The position numbers were made by a program, and so were the translations under genes. Shown piece by piece: positions 19,059 through 26,052 of a stretch of DNA of 51,160 nt (within the stretch, counting starts at the first letter, position 1; every line of letters starts with the position of its first letter). Origin of the DNA: an uncultured bacterium (GTDB lineage Bacteria; Patescibacteriota; Minisyncoccia; Moranbacterales; UBA2206); the NCBI GenBank assembly GCA_903937035.1, contig CAIZXS010000003.1, positions 1-51,160 of the forward strand, written 5' to 3'. The notes below the pieces were generated by a model. That model did not search any database. It worked only from the letters and a program-made list of their open reading frames with translations, and was not told where the DNA came from.

Positions 19059-19604
19059 TCAAACCTGCATAATCTCCGCTTCTTTTTTCTTTCTGACCTC
19101 TTCAATCATCGCGTTGTATTCCTCTACCATTTTTTGCAATTTCTCCTTGCCCTGAAATTTATCATCTTCACCAATAGTGAGCGCTTGAATTTCATCCCAA
19201 ACATCCTCTCTCAATTTTCGAACTGCCACGCGTGCCCCTTCCGCTTCTTGATTCAAAACTTTCACAAATTCTTTTCTCCGCTCCTCAGTCAGCGCCGGAA
19301 TGTTGATGCGAATAATTTGTCCATCATTCATTGGGTTCAAGCCCAAATCAGACTCTTTAATAGCTTTTTCGATTATAGCAAGAGTGCTTTTATCCCAGGG
19401 AGAGATGACAATCATGCGCGGCTCCGGAACAGAAACGCTCGCCACTTGCTTTAGAGGTGATCTTGAGCCATAGTAATCAACCATCAAATCATCCACCATG
19501 GCAGTTGAAGCTCGTCCAGTCCGAACTTTTCCCAAGTTTTCCTTGAAATGAGTTACGGATTTTTCAAAATTAACCTTGCTTTTTTCAATGATTTCTTTAT
19601 ACAT
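19059..19604 (-). CDS. frr: Ribosome recycling factor
   Basis: 181 residues with the RRF signatures LGKVRTGRASTAMVDDLMVDYYG near the N-terminus and INIPALTEERRKEFVK near the middle, followed by the long helix bundle. It splits post-termination ribosomes together with EF-G. It follows the propeller lipoprotein by 25 bp and begins the compact run into rseP and the mre genes. Confidence 0.96.
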   Translation of the reverse strand: MYKEIIEKSKVNFEKSVTHFKENLGKVRTGRASTAMVDDLMVDYYGSRSPLKQVASVSVPEPRMIVISPWDKSTLAIIEKAIKESDLGLNPMNDGQIIRINIPALTEERRKEFVKVLNQEAEGARVAVRKLREDVWDEIQALTIGEDDKFQGKEKLQKMVEEYNAMIEEVRKKKEAEIMQV

Positions 19605-19629
19605 AGCTCAAGCAATAAAAAATTATTTT

Positions 19630-20706
19630 TTATTTCCCGCGAAATCCAGCGTAAACAATACTAGGATTTAATGGGTTATATTCCAAAATATTAACCGTCT
19701 TAGGTAAGTCAAACTGCGAGGTAGACCATGTCCTTCCATCATCAATCGATTTATAGGTCGCTTGCGATGCACCATAGATAATTTCTCTGGAATTTTGCGG
19801 ATTAATTGCTAGTGCGCCTACTGGTGAATTTTTTGGATTGTTCAATGTAACCAACAATTCCCAATTCGCTCCCACATCCTTACTACGGATTATCCCAATA
19901 TTTCCTGCTAAATATACCCAATTTGTATTGGAAGGATCAGACTCTACGACACTAAAACCAGAGCCAGTTTGACCAGTTGCGGCTATTTTCACCGAGACGC
20001 TCTTGAATTCATCTCCACCATTTGAACTGGAAAAAACATCACCATTTTTTGTGAGCAAATAAATCAAGTTGCTATTTTTTGCATCAAGAGCAATCTTTGT
20101 CACTGGCGATTTCGGCTGAAAAATACTCCGCCAAGATTCTCCGCCATCAACAGTTTTCACCACCTGATTATCACTAGTTGAGACATAAAGCGTATTAGCA
20201 TTTCTCTTATCGATAGCCAGATAAATCACCAAAGGTCCATTCGACGCCGCAGTGTAAATTTCCTTCCAAGAGTCTGCCGCTCCCGAAGCAGCGTTTTTAA
20301 ATATTTTCCCTCTACCCTTAACAACGGTACTAGCATAAACTATTTTCGAATCAGTTGGGTCAATTGCCAGCCCATAAATCCTTTCTGTATTGAGAGCTAA
20401 AAACTCCCAAGATTCTCCACCGGTACTTGTTTTCATGATTCCTCCAGAAAGCAATCCCACATAGGCAATATTTTCATTCCCCGGATCAAAAACCAAACTG
20501 AGCGGATTTATATCAGAAACACGAGGCTTATTACTTGCGGTGACAGAGTCCACCCAAGTTTTACCACCATCTTTTGAAATCGAGATACTCTTAGAAAAAA
20601 CGTACTTCTTGGCCGTGCCCGGCGCTGAAGCTCCAGACGACAAAGAACACCCGGCTAAAACCAGAACGAATAAAGAACAAATGAGTCTAATTGCACCTTT
20701 TTTCAT
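19630..20706 (-). CDS. BNR/Ycf48-like beta-propeller lipoprotein
   Basis: 358 residues from the ATG at 20706. A signal peptide ends in the lipobox LAGC (Cys20), so it is predicted to be lipid-anchored outside the membrane. The rest is repeated units of about 45 residues with SxDGGxxW (for example SKDGGKTWVD, STGGESWEFL, TVDGGESWRS, SIDDGRTWST), the BNR/sortilin-like propeller. Such domains bind proteins or glycans; no catalytic residues are seen. An upstream in-frame ATG at 20742 lies before the -10 box and is rejected. A TATAAT lies 6 nt before the chosen ATG, so the mRNA may be leaderless. Confidence 0.8.
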   Translation of the reverse strand: MKKGAIRLICSLFVLVLAGCSLSSGASAPGTAKKYVFSKSISISKDGGKTWVDSVTASNKPRVSDINPLSLVFDPGNENIAYVGLLSGGIMKTSTGGESWEFLALNTERIYGLAIDPTDSKIVYASTVVKGRGKIFKNAASGAADSWKEIYTAASNGPLVIYLAIDKRNANTLYVSTSDNQVVKTVDGGESWRSIFQPKSPVTKIALDAKNSNLIYLLTKNGDVFSSSNGGDEFKSVSVKIAATGQTGSGFSVVESDPSNTNWVYLAGNIGIIRSKDVGANWELLVTLNNPKNSPVGALAINPQNSREIIYGASQATYKSIDDGRTWSTSQFDLPKTVNILEYNPLNPSIVYAGFRGK

Positions 20707-20712
20707 TTTTCT

Positions 20713-20718
20713 ATTATA
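20713..20718 (-). promoter_or_regulatory. -10 box giving a possibly leaderless mRNA
   Basis: TATAAT on the minus strand with exactly 6 nt to the ATG at 20706, placing +1 on the A of ATG. The -35 region is poor (GGGATT). It follows directly after the terminator 20730-20757. Confidence 0.5.
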
Positions 20719-20729
20719 TAACACAAAAC

Positions 20730-20757
20730 AAAAAAAATCCACAAGGGGATTTTTTTT
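20730..20757. terminator. Bidirectional terminator after the RDD gene
   Basis: A8-TCC-loop-GGA-T8 hairpin, symmetrical, functional in either direction. It separates the RDD/DUF1189/PH group from the lipoprotein-frr-mre unit. The 20758-20889 stretch is AT-rich with nothing else recognisable. Confidence 0.7.
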
Positions 20758-20889
20758 GCTTATTGACTGATTTTAAAGGATTGTTCCGCGATTTTCCAAA
20801 AATTGAGCATTCTAGCTGTAATACTACACGATTAGTGTTATTTAATAGTCATTAAACAATCGCAAAAATAACAAATACCAAGTAAGCGC

Positions 20890-21417
20890 CTATTTATTAG
20901 AGTCTTTATAGACAACAACTGTGCCAGCAATCATGTCATGCAAGGCCTGCTTTTTTTCTGTGAATCCAGCCATAATATATCCAATCGCAATTGTTAGCGC
21001 TGAAACTATTTTCCCCACTGTTTCACGCAAAAGAACCTGATTTAATGTTAAACGCTCTGGTTTGCTGGAAATCACCATGATGCCAACTGCTTTTTTTCCA
21101 AGAGTTGCTTGGTAATTATTCGTCATAAAAACATAATAGGCCCAGGTAATCAAAAAACTTAAAACATTTGAAGCGATTACATACATCGTTCCGAAATTCG
21201 CTACCGTCACAAAAACTCTGACTATCGCCTGTGGAATCGACAAAATTAGCCCATCAATAAAGGCCGCCACAAATCTAATCCAAAAACCAGCATACCGCAC
21301 CTGCATCTGAGGAGCAACGGGTGCCATGCCCGCCACAACAGACTGCGCCACAGGCTGACTCTCCATTGCCACTGCATTCATTTGATTTGGATCTTGAGAT
21401 CCATTTTGATTTTCCAT
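20890..21417 (-). CDS. RDD family membrane protein
   Basis: 175 residues. A Gln/Asn/Ala-rich cytoplasmic N-terminus (1-40) is followed by RYAGFWIRFVAAFIDGLIL, the RDD signature with Arg and Asp at the first TM. Two more TM helices follow, with the TLGKKAVGIMV segment. RDD proteins are small membrane proteins; some act in ion transport, most are uncharacterised. It follows the DUF1189-like gene by 32 bp, and the bidirectional terminator lies 130 bp after the stop. Confidence 0.85.
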   Translation of the reverse strand: MENQNGSQDPNQMNAVAMESQPVAQSVVAGMAPVAPQMQVRYAGFWIRFVAAFIDGLILSIPQAIVRVFVTVANFGTMYVIASNVLSFLITWAYYVFMTNNYQATLGKKAVGIMVISSKPERLTLNQVLLRETVGKIVSALTIAIGYIMAGFTEKKQALHDMIAGTVVVYKDSNK

Positions 21418-21449
21418 TTTTTTACTCCCCTTTTTAAATTATTAGTAAA

Positions 21450-22334
21450 TTAAACTTGCCCCTCAGCACTACCAGGCTGATTTTCAGCCCCTTGCACCAA
21501 ATTAGCTTGCACTACAATCAACTCTTCCTTCTTTCGAATATTAATAAACGCCAAAATTATCAAAAGCAGTGTAAAGGCGAATGGAAAGTTAATGAAAGAA
21601 AAGGGAGATATGATGAGAAGCGGTAAAGTCATTAAATGCAGCCCCAGCTGATAGGATTTTCCATAGCTCATTTCCACTTTCTTAATGTGCGCAATAAGCC
21701 AGATGAGCAGTGCTGCTAAAAATAGATAACAAAACTGAAATGCAACAAAAAAGATAATAAATATAAAAAGTCCAATAGCCATCAAAGGCAGCAACAATTT
21801 CAGGTAGGGGGAATACTTATCAACAAACTGAATCAGGAATGCCTTGTCAATAACAACATCAGAAACTTTTTCTAAGGATTGAGTAACGATTTGCCCATTA
21901 CTTTTTTGATAAACAATATAGTTTTTTGTGATCAAAAGGGATGTGTCATATTTCATCAAACTATCCGCGCTAGCTTCGCTTTTTGTGTCGATTGTGACCA
22001 AATTCTCATGATCGTTCAGATCAACATCATTTTCATCAACCAAAACAGCAGTCTTGATATGAAACGGTTCTGAAACATTAGTTGAAACATTTCCGCTCTT
22101 GACTGTCACCGCCAATTCTTGAGGATAATTATTTGCTGCTTTGCGCACAGCATCATTAAGTGTTTTGTTTATTTTAGGAAAAGAAAATAGTGAAAAACCC
22201 ACAACAAGAAGTACTCCAAAAATAAAAGCAAACGTAAGGAAATACTTTATCGAATAAGATAATGGCTGGTCAAGTAGCTCTTGATAGTACTTCGGACTAT
22301 ACACACTTCTTTTAATTTTTTTTAAAAAATCCAT
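21450..22334 (-). CDS. DUF1189-like membrane protein
   Basis: 294 residues. A short N-terminus (FLKKIKRSVYSPKYYQEL) is followed by a TM at about 29-53, an extracytoplasmic domain of about 120 residues and four C-terminal TM helices. The layout and the SVYSPKYYxEL start match the DUF1189 family, whose role is unknown (some members affect maltose or envelope regulation). It lies between the PH-domain and RDD genes on one strand with 31-32 bp gaps, so all three are probably co-transcribed membrane proteins. Confidence 0.7.
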   Translation of the reverse strand: MDFLKKIKRSVYSPKYYQELLDQPLSYSIKYFLTFAFIFGVLLVVGFSLFSFPKINKTLNDAVRKAANNYPQELAVTVKSGNVSTNVSEPFHIKTAVLVDENDVDLNDHENLVTIDTKSEASADSLMKYDTSLLITKNYIVYQKSNGQIVTQSLEKVSDVVIDKAFLIQFVDKYSPYLKLLLPLMAIGLFIFIIFFVAFQFCYLFLAALLIWLIAHIKKVEMSYGKSYQLGLHLMTLPLLIISPFSFINFPFAFTLLLIILAFINIRKKEELIVVQANLVQGAENQPGSAEGQV

Positions 22335-22365
22335 AAATTTTTTATTAAATATGGTTATGTATAAA

Positions 22366-23430
22366 TTAAACTGAGTGATATTTTCTTGATTTTTCCAAAA
22401 GGAAGTTTTTCAGCATTTCCGCTCCATCCCTCCTAAGCCCGACGATTTTTATAGAATTAAGCTTTGAGCCCTCAGCAGCAGTTTCTATTTGCAATTCATT
22501 GAGCCCAAGCAATCTAGCTATGACTCCCTGCGAAACGTCAATATTTTGGATACGGTTATAATATAAATATGTATTTTTCACCGCAAGCACTTTTTCAGTA
22601 ATCAATCCTCCATTTACATCAAATTTAAAATAAAAATTCTTATACCACACTCTAGCATAAATATAACTACCGATTATTGCCAGAACTGTCACTGAGCCAA
22701 TAATTACCGTTACAAAAAATTTTAATTCCTCATTCTCAAGATCTCCATCAGCCAAAAGCCTAAAAGAAAAAAAGATAAGCAACCCAACAACAGTCAGTAC
22801 AGTAGAAAAGACGTCCACCCAGACAATTTTGCTGTCAATCGGAACGTTTTCACGAGTAAACACTCTTTGGTCATTATCCACTGTTTCTTTAACATCTTCG
22901 GCTTGTTTTTTTTGCTCACCATTAGAATCGCCACGCCCCTTATTTAAAACTTTTTCATTCAAAAATTCAACCAACTTATCAGAATTTTCTTTGTTCAAAC
23001 CATCCACATGAGAATAAAATCCAGAACTTTCTCCGGCTGTTTCATAATGAACATCATACAGACCGAGAATACGATCCATCACATCTTGATCTACGAAAAT
23101 GTTTTGAATTCTATTGTACTGCACATGCCCTGTTGCAATAGCCACTACGCCTTTTTTTATTTCTGCCTTATCATCCTCAAAATTATAATAGTAATATTTA
23201 TAATACAAATACTGATAAGTCACGATGGAGCCAATCGTAACTACATTAAAAACTACAAAAGCCAAAATAGCATAGAATGCATTCCTATTAATGTCCTGAC
23301 TCATTGAATACAAAACTATAAAAGCTAACCCAGCCACGATTAAAGAAAGAGCAAAAAATGCCAAACTCGAACCGAATGATTTCTTGAAAACTTTTTTTGG
23401 ACTTAACGGAAGATTTTGTGAATTATACAT
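22366..23430 (-). CDS. Bacterial PH-domain membrane protein (YdbT-like)
   Basis: 354 residues built as a tandem. Two TM pairs (about 20-75 and 205-260) are each followed by a bPH2 domain with the repeated YNRIQNI (YYKYYYYNFEDDKAEIKKG...VQYNRIQNIFV and YYNRIQNIDV). The middle linker is Lys/Glu/Asp rich. Proteins of the YdbS/YdbT type are unassigned but often linked to envelope stress. A possible extended -10 TGGTATATT lies about 45 nt upstream. First gene of the PH-DUF1189-RDD set. Confidence 0.85.
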   Translation of the reverse strand: MYNSQNLPLSPKKVFKKSFGSSLAFFALSLIVAGLAFIVLYSMSQDINRNAFYAILAFVVFNVVTIGSIVTYQYLYYKYYYYNFEDDKAEIKKGVVAIATGHVQYNRIQNIFVDQDVMDRILGLYDVHYETAGESSGFYSHVDGLNKENSDKLVEFLNEKVLNKGRGDSNGEQKKQAEDVKETVDNDQRVFTRENVPIDSKIVWVDVFSTVLTVVGLLIFFSFRLLADGDLENEELKFFVTVIIGSVTVLAIIGSYIYARVWYKNFYFKFDVNGGLITEKVLAVKNTYLYYNRIQNIDVSQGVIARLLGLNELQIETAAEGSKLNSIKIVGLRRDGAEMLKNFLLEKSRKYHSV

Positions 23431-23503
23431 AGATTTTTTAGTTATTTTTTTGTGATTAGTAGTGTCTAAAATATACCATATTTTTCCTTTTTTGAAAAAA
23501 CAA

Positions 23504-23525
23504 AAAAATCCATTACTGGATTTTT
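23504..23525 (-). terminator. Terminator of the tRNA-Lys unit
   Basis: AAAAATCCA-TTAC-TGGATTTTT hairpin beginning 3 nt after the tRNA CCA end on the minus strand, followed by T-rich sequence. Confidence 0.7.
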
Positions 23526-23528
23526 ACT

Positions 23529-23604
23529 TGGTGCGCCCACCAAGACTCGAACTTGGGACCGTTTGCTTAAAAGGCAACTGCTCTACCGACTGAGCTATAG
23601 GCGC
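23529..23604 (-). tRNA. tRNA-Lys (anticodon TTT), CCA encoded
   Basis: 76 nt on the minus strand. Acceptor GCGCCTA pairs with TGGGCGC (one T-G). D arm GCTC-AGTCGGTA-GAGC, anticodon stem with loop CTTTTAA (anticodon TTT at positions 34-36), T arm CCAAG-TTCGAGT-CTTGG, discriminator A and an encoded CCA. The first pair of the anticodon stem is a G-A mismatch. It reads AAA/AAG lysine codons. Confidence 0.96.
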
Positions 23605-23622
23605 ATAATTTTAAATTTAAAA

Positions 23623-23678
23623 GATCGTTTGCTTAAAAGTCCGCCGGCTGGCGGATCTACCGACTGAGCTATGAGCGC
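23623..23678 (-). pseudogene. Broken tRNA-Lys copy carrying a palindrome
   Basis: This minus-strand sequence repeats the 5' half of the intact tRNA (GCGCTCATAGCTCAGTCGGT and then CTTTTAAGCAAACG). Eight nt of the D/anticodon stems are replaced by the 16-nt palindrome TCCGCCAGCCGGCGGA (23640-23655), and the T arm and 3' acceptor are missing. It lies 5' of the real tRNA in the same transcript and cannot fold as a tRNA. Confidence 0.8.
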
Positions 23679-23705
23679 ATAATTTAATTTTCTAGCAACC
23701 TTGCT

Positions 23706-23733
23706 AGTATAGCACTAAAAAACTTTCCGTCAA
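23706..23733 (-). promoter_or_regulatory. tRNA-Lys promoter
   Basis: TTGACG-16 nt-TATACT with an extended TGC before the -10. It precedes the broken copy, so the transcript would contain the broken copy, then the intact tRNA, then the terminator at 23504-23525. Confidence 0.75.
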
Positions 23734-23795
23734 GGAAAAATACAAATCTCCCCCAGGCGAATCGGGACAAAACAATGCGAACGAATGGGCCAGCT

Positions 23796-24296
23796 CTATC
23801 TGAGAATCTTCTTGTGAATCATAAACATAAAAACCAGGGGCAAGAGCATCCAGAGAAGGGCAAAGTTTTCCGATACAAGATAGGTGTAAGAATCGGGAGA
23901 AACATATCCCATGGCTATTTTCTTTGGCACGAGAGAGAGTGTCACGCTCACTATGAGCATTACCTCTAGAAAACTCATCGCAAATACGCGCCAAAGGAAG
24001 CCTGCTCCTGAGCCAGAAAGAGGTATTTCAAATATCTTTTTTCCGAGTACTGTGAGAATAACAATAACACCAAGAAATAAAATCAAGCTATAAGTGTAAT
24101 CAGGAAGAATTGTTTTGGGAAAAACACTCAAAATGGCCACAGCTACATAGATATTGATTAGCACGGTAATCAGCTTGAAGCGCCCGATCGACATCCCAAA
24201 AACAAAACTAACTAGCGCCACAACAATGAAAAGCATTACATCCTGAGCTGTTTTTGCAGAGAGCCCCATTTGAGAAAAAATCAAACTAAGATTCAT
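23796..24296 (-). CDS. Unknown small membrane protein
   Basis: 166 residues with four or five hydrophobic helices, starting MNLSLIFSQMGLSAK. The N-terminal half (VMLFIVVALVSFVFGMSIGRF) resembles the layout of CvpA-like or other small CPR membrane proteins, but I see no diagnostic motif. Short charged loops (GKK, RFK) separate the helices. It stands alone between the tRNA promoter (60 bp after the stop) and the MITE at 24307-24428 (10 bp before the start), so its own promoter would lie inside the MITE. Confidence 0.55.
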   Translation of the reverse strand: MNLSLIFSQMGLSAKTAQDVMLFIVVALVSFVFGMSIGRFKLITVLINIYVAVAILSVFPKTILPDYTYSLILFLGVIVILTVLGKKIFEIPLSGSGAGFLWRVFAMSFLEVMLIVSVTLSLVPKKIAMGYVSPDSYTYLVSENFALLWMLLPLVFMFMIHKKILR

Positions 24297-24306
24297 ATTT
24301 ATTTTT

Positions 24307-24428
24307 ATCCCTCACCACTTTTTCGCTCGCGTTCGCGACGCTGGCGGGAAATGTTTTTTTTATTAAACTGACAAAAAATAATTCTGCGACCAAGACAAGT
24401 TTTTCAAAGCGAAAAAGTGGTGAGGGAT
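24307..24428. mobile_element. MITE-like element with perfect 21-bp inverted ends
   Basis: ATCCCTCACCACTTTTTCGC at 24307 begins a 21-bp arm whose exact complement ends at 24428. The 122-bp element has no ORF. A small palindrome-rich stretch (CGCGTTCGCGACGCTGGCGG) follows the left arm. No target-site duplication could be identified by eye. Confidence 0.7.
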
Positions 24429-24487
24429 GAACTATTTATAATTCTATTTTACTCTCTTTTCATTTTTTTGTCACTGATAATAAATTT

Positions 24488-24628
24488 TTGTCATCCTGAG
24501 CGAAGTCCGTACCCGGACGAAGTTGAAGGATCTGCTAGCTGATACATAGAGCTTTAGAGATGAAAACTAAGCTCCGAGTGGCGTAAGGCAGATTCTTCAA
24601 CTCCGCTGCGCTACGCTCAGAATGACAA
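24488..24628. repeat. Dispersed repeat family R3, copy a
   Basis: 141 bp with inverted ends TTGTCATCCTGAGCG and CGCTCAGAATGACAA. Internal GAAGGATCTGC and GGCAGATTCTTC also form an inner inverted pair. The ends and length match copy b (40690-40830); the centre differs. It lies just downstream of dnaJ. Confidence 0.85.
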
Positions 24629-24653
24629 AGAGTAGTATTAAGATAAACAATAA

Positions 24654-25772
24654 TTATTCCCCCAACCTCCCCAATTCCTCCAAGAGCCTCTTTTGATCCC
24701 GAGAAAGTCTCTTGGGAATCCGCACAATCACCTTCACAAGTTGATTGCCACGAGCACCAGAATGCAAATTAGGCACGCCCTTATCTCGGATACGAAATTG
24801 CTCGCCTGATTGTGTGCCAGCAGGAATTTTCAAAGTTAAACGCCCATCAATCGTTTCTATAATTGTTTCCCCGCCAAGCGCCGCCGTGGAAAAAGGAATC
24901 TCAACGGAACTCAAAATGTCTTGCCCATTCCTTTTAAAATCTTTATGCGCTTTGACATGCACATTAATATAGAGATCACCAGACACTCCGCCGACGCCAC
25001 CAGCTTCTCCCGCGCCACTCATAGAAAGCGTCTGCCCATCATCGATCCCTGCGGGAATTGCAATTTCTAATTGATTCTCAGCCATTACGCGTCCATCACC
25101 ACCACATTTTGAACACTTTTTCTCCACCCTCTTTCCCACGCCATGACAATCAGGACACTCTGCTACCTGAGAAAAATTTCCAAAAAAACTACGACTGACT
25201 TTCTGCACCCTCCCTGCTCCACCGCAAGTTGAACAAGTTTTCAGCTCGCTATTCTTTTCGCCACCCGTTCCCAAACAAGCTTCGCAAACCGCACTTTTGC
25301 GCAAATTAATTTGCCGCGTGGTTCCACGAACCATCTCGGAAAAATCTATTTCCACATCCACCTGAATATCCTTGCCCCTCTTTCTGCGCGTTGTTCCCCC
25401 GCCTCGGCCACCGCTGAAAATAGAAGAAAAAATATCTTCAAAATCCCCACCACCAAATTCGAAATCTCCCCCAAAGCCTTGTCCGCCACCTTGAGATGAG
25501 AAACCAGAAAAGTCGAAACCGCCAAAGCCCTGTCCGCCACCCGCTCCCGATCGGCCCGCCTGATCAAAAGTCTGACCAAACTGGTCATATTGCGACCGTT
25601 TCGTCTTATCTGAGAGCACCTGGTAGGCCTCGTTAATTTCTTTGAATTTCGCCTCATTACCGCCCGCTTTGTCCGGATGATGTTTGTGTGCCAGTTTGCG
25701 ATAAGCCTTTTTAATCTCATCGTCACTTGCACCCTTGGAAACGCCTAAAAGTTGATAATAATCATTAGCCAT
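24654..25772 (-). CDS. dnaJ: Chaperone protein DnaJ
   Basis: 372 residues from [10 protein letters not shown]. The J domain has HPD in [10 protein letters not shown], followed by a Gly/Phe-rich linker (about 75-130), four zinc motifs ([32 protein letters not shown]) and the C-terminal substrate-binding domains. It delivers substrates to DnaK. An in-frame ATG at 25790 would begin inside repeat R2b, so the start at 25772 is preferred. It is separate from the hrcA-grpE-dnaK operon but has its own CIRCE promoter 200 bp upstream, with the repeat in between. Confidence 0.97.
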   Translation of the reverse strand: MANDYYQLLGVSKGASDDEIKKAYRKLAHKHHPDKAGGNEAKFKEINEAYQVLSDKTKRSQYDQFGQTFDQAGRSGAGGGQGFGGFDFSGFSSQGGGQGFGGDFEFGGGDFEDIFSSIFSGGRGGGTTRRKRGKDIQVDVEIDFSEMVRGTTRQINLRKSAVCEACLGTGGEKNSELKTCSTCGGAGRVQKVSRSFFGNFSQVAECPDCHGVGKRVEKKCSKCGGDGRVMAENQLEIAIPAGIDDGQTLSMSGAGEAGGVGGVSGDLYINVHVKAHKDFKRNGQDILSSVEIPFSTAALGGETIIETIDGRLTLKIPAGTQSGEQFRIRDKGVPNLHSGARGNQLVKVIVRIPKRLSRDQKRLLEELGRLGE

Positions 25773-25785
25773 AAAAATCTTGCCT

Positions 25786-25952
25786 GGCATTCCCGTGAAG
25801 ACGGGAATCCAAGCTCTACTAGTTTTAAATTTTAGAAAATCGAATTATAAATCCGCTAACTTTTTATTATAGCAAGTTTATTTCAAAACAATTTACTTTC
25901 TCGGTATTTTTAGCCTGAGGTACCTGGATCCCCGCCTCCGCGGGGATGACAC
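25786..25952. repeat. Dispersed repeat family R2, copy b, in the dnaJ leader
   Basis: Ends in the ATTCCCG...CGGGAAT and CCCCGCCTCCGCGGGG hairpins with the trailing ATGACAC. The interior AAAATCGAATTATAAATC matches copy a at 13031-13231. It fills the space between the CIRCE promoter and the dnaJ start. Confidence 0.8.
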
Positions 25953-25974
25953 TCGAGAAAAATTCACACTTGAA

Positions 25975-26003
25975 ATATTAACACAAAATAAAAAAATTAG
26001 CAA
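25975..26003 (-). promoter_or_regulatory. dnaJ heat-shock promoter
   Basis: TTGCTA-17 nt-TAATAT on the minus strand, with TGT before the -10. The -35 overlaps the downstream arm of the CIRCE, so bound HrcA would block RNA polymerase. Confidence 0.7.
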
Positions 26004-26023
26004 TCCATCATGGTGAGTGCTAA
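25997..26023 (-). promoter_or_regulatory. CIRCE operator (one mismatch) upstream of dnaJ
   Basis: TTAGCAATC-N9-GAGTGCTAA on the plus strand, differing from the CIRCE consensus in one base of one arm. It is the HrcA-binding operator of heat-shock genes, 225 bp before the dnaJ start. Confidence 0.8.
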
Positions 26024-26052
26024 TTTTCTTAATTTCTTCTTACAAACTATGA

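Noticed and set aside
20707-20742. Longer N-terminus of the propeller lipoprotein
   Set aside because: It would precede the -10 box and spoil the lipoprotein signal peptide.
23623-23678. Second functional tRNA
   Set aside because: The T arm and 3' acceptor are missing and the palindrome destroys the D/anticodon region.
25773-25790. Upstream ATG for dnaJ adding six residues
   Set aside because: It lies in repeat R2b, and the conserved DnaJ start is the next Met.
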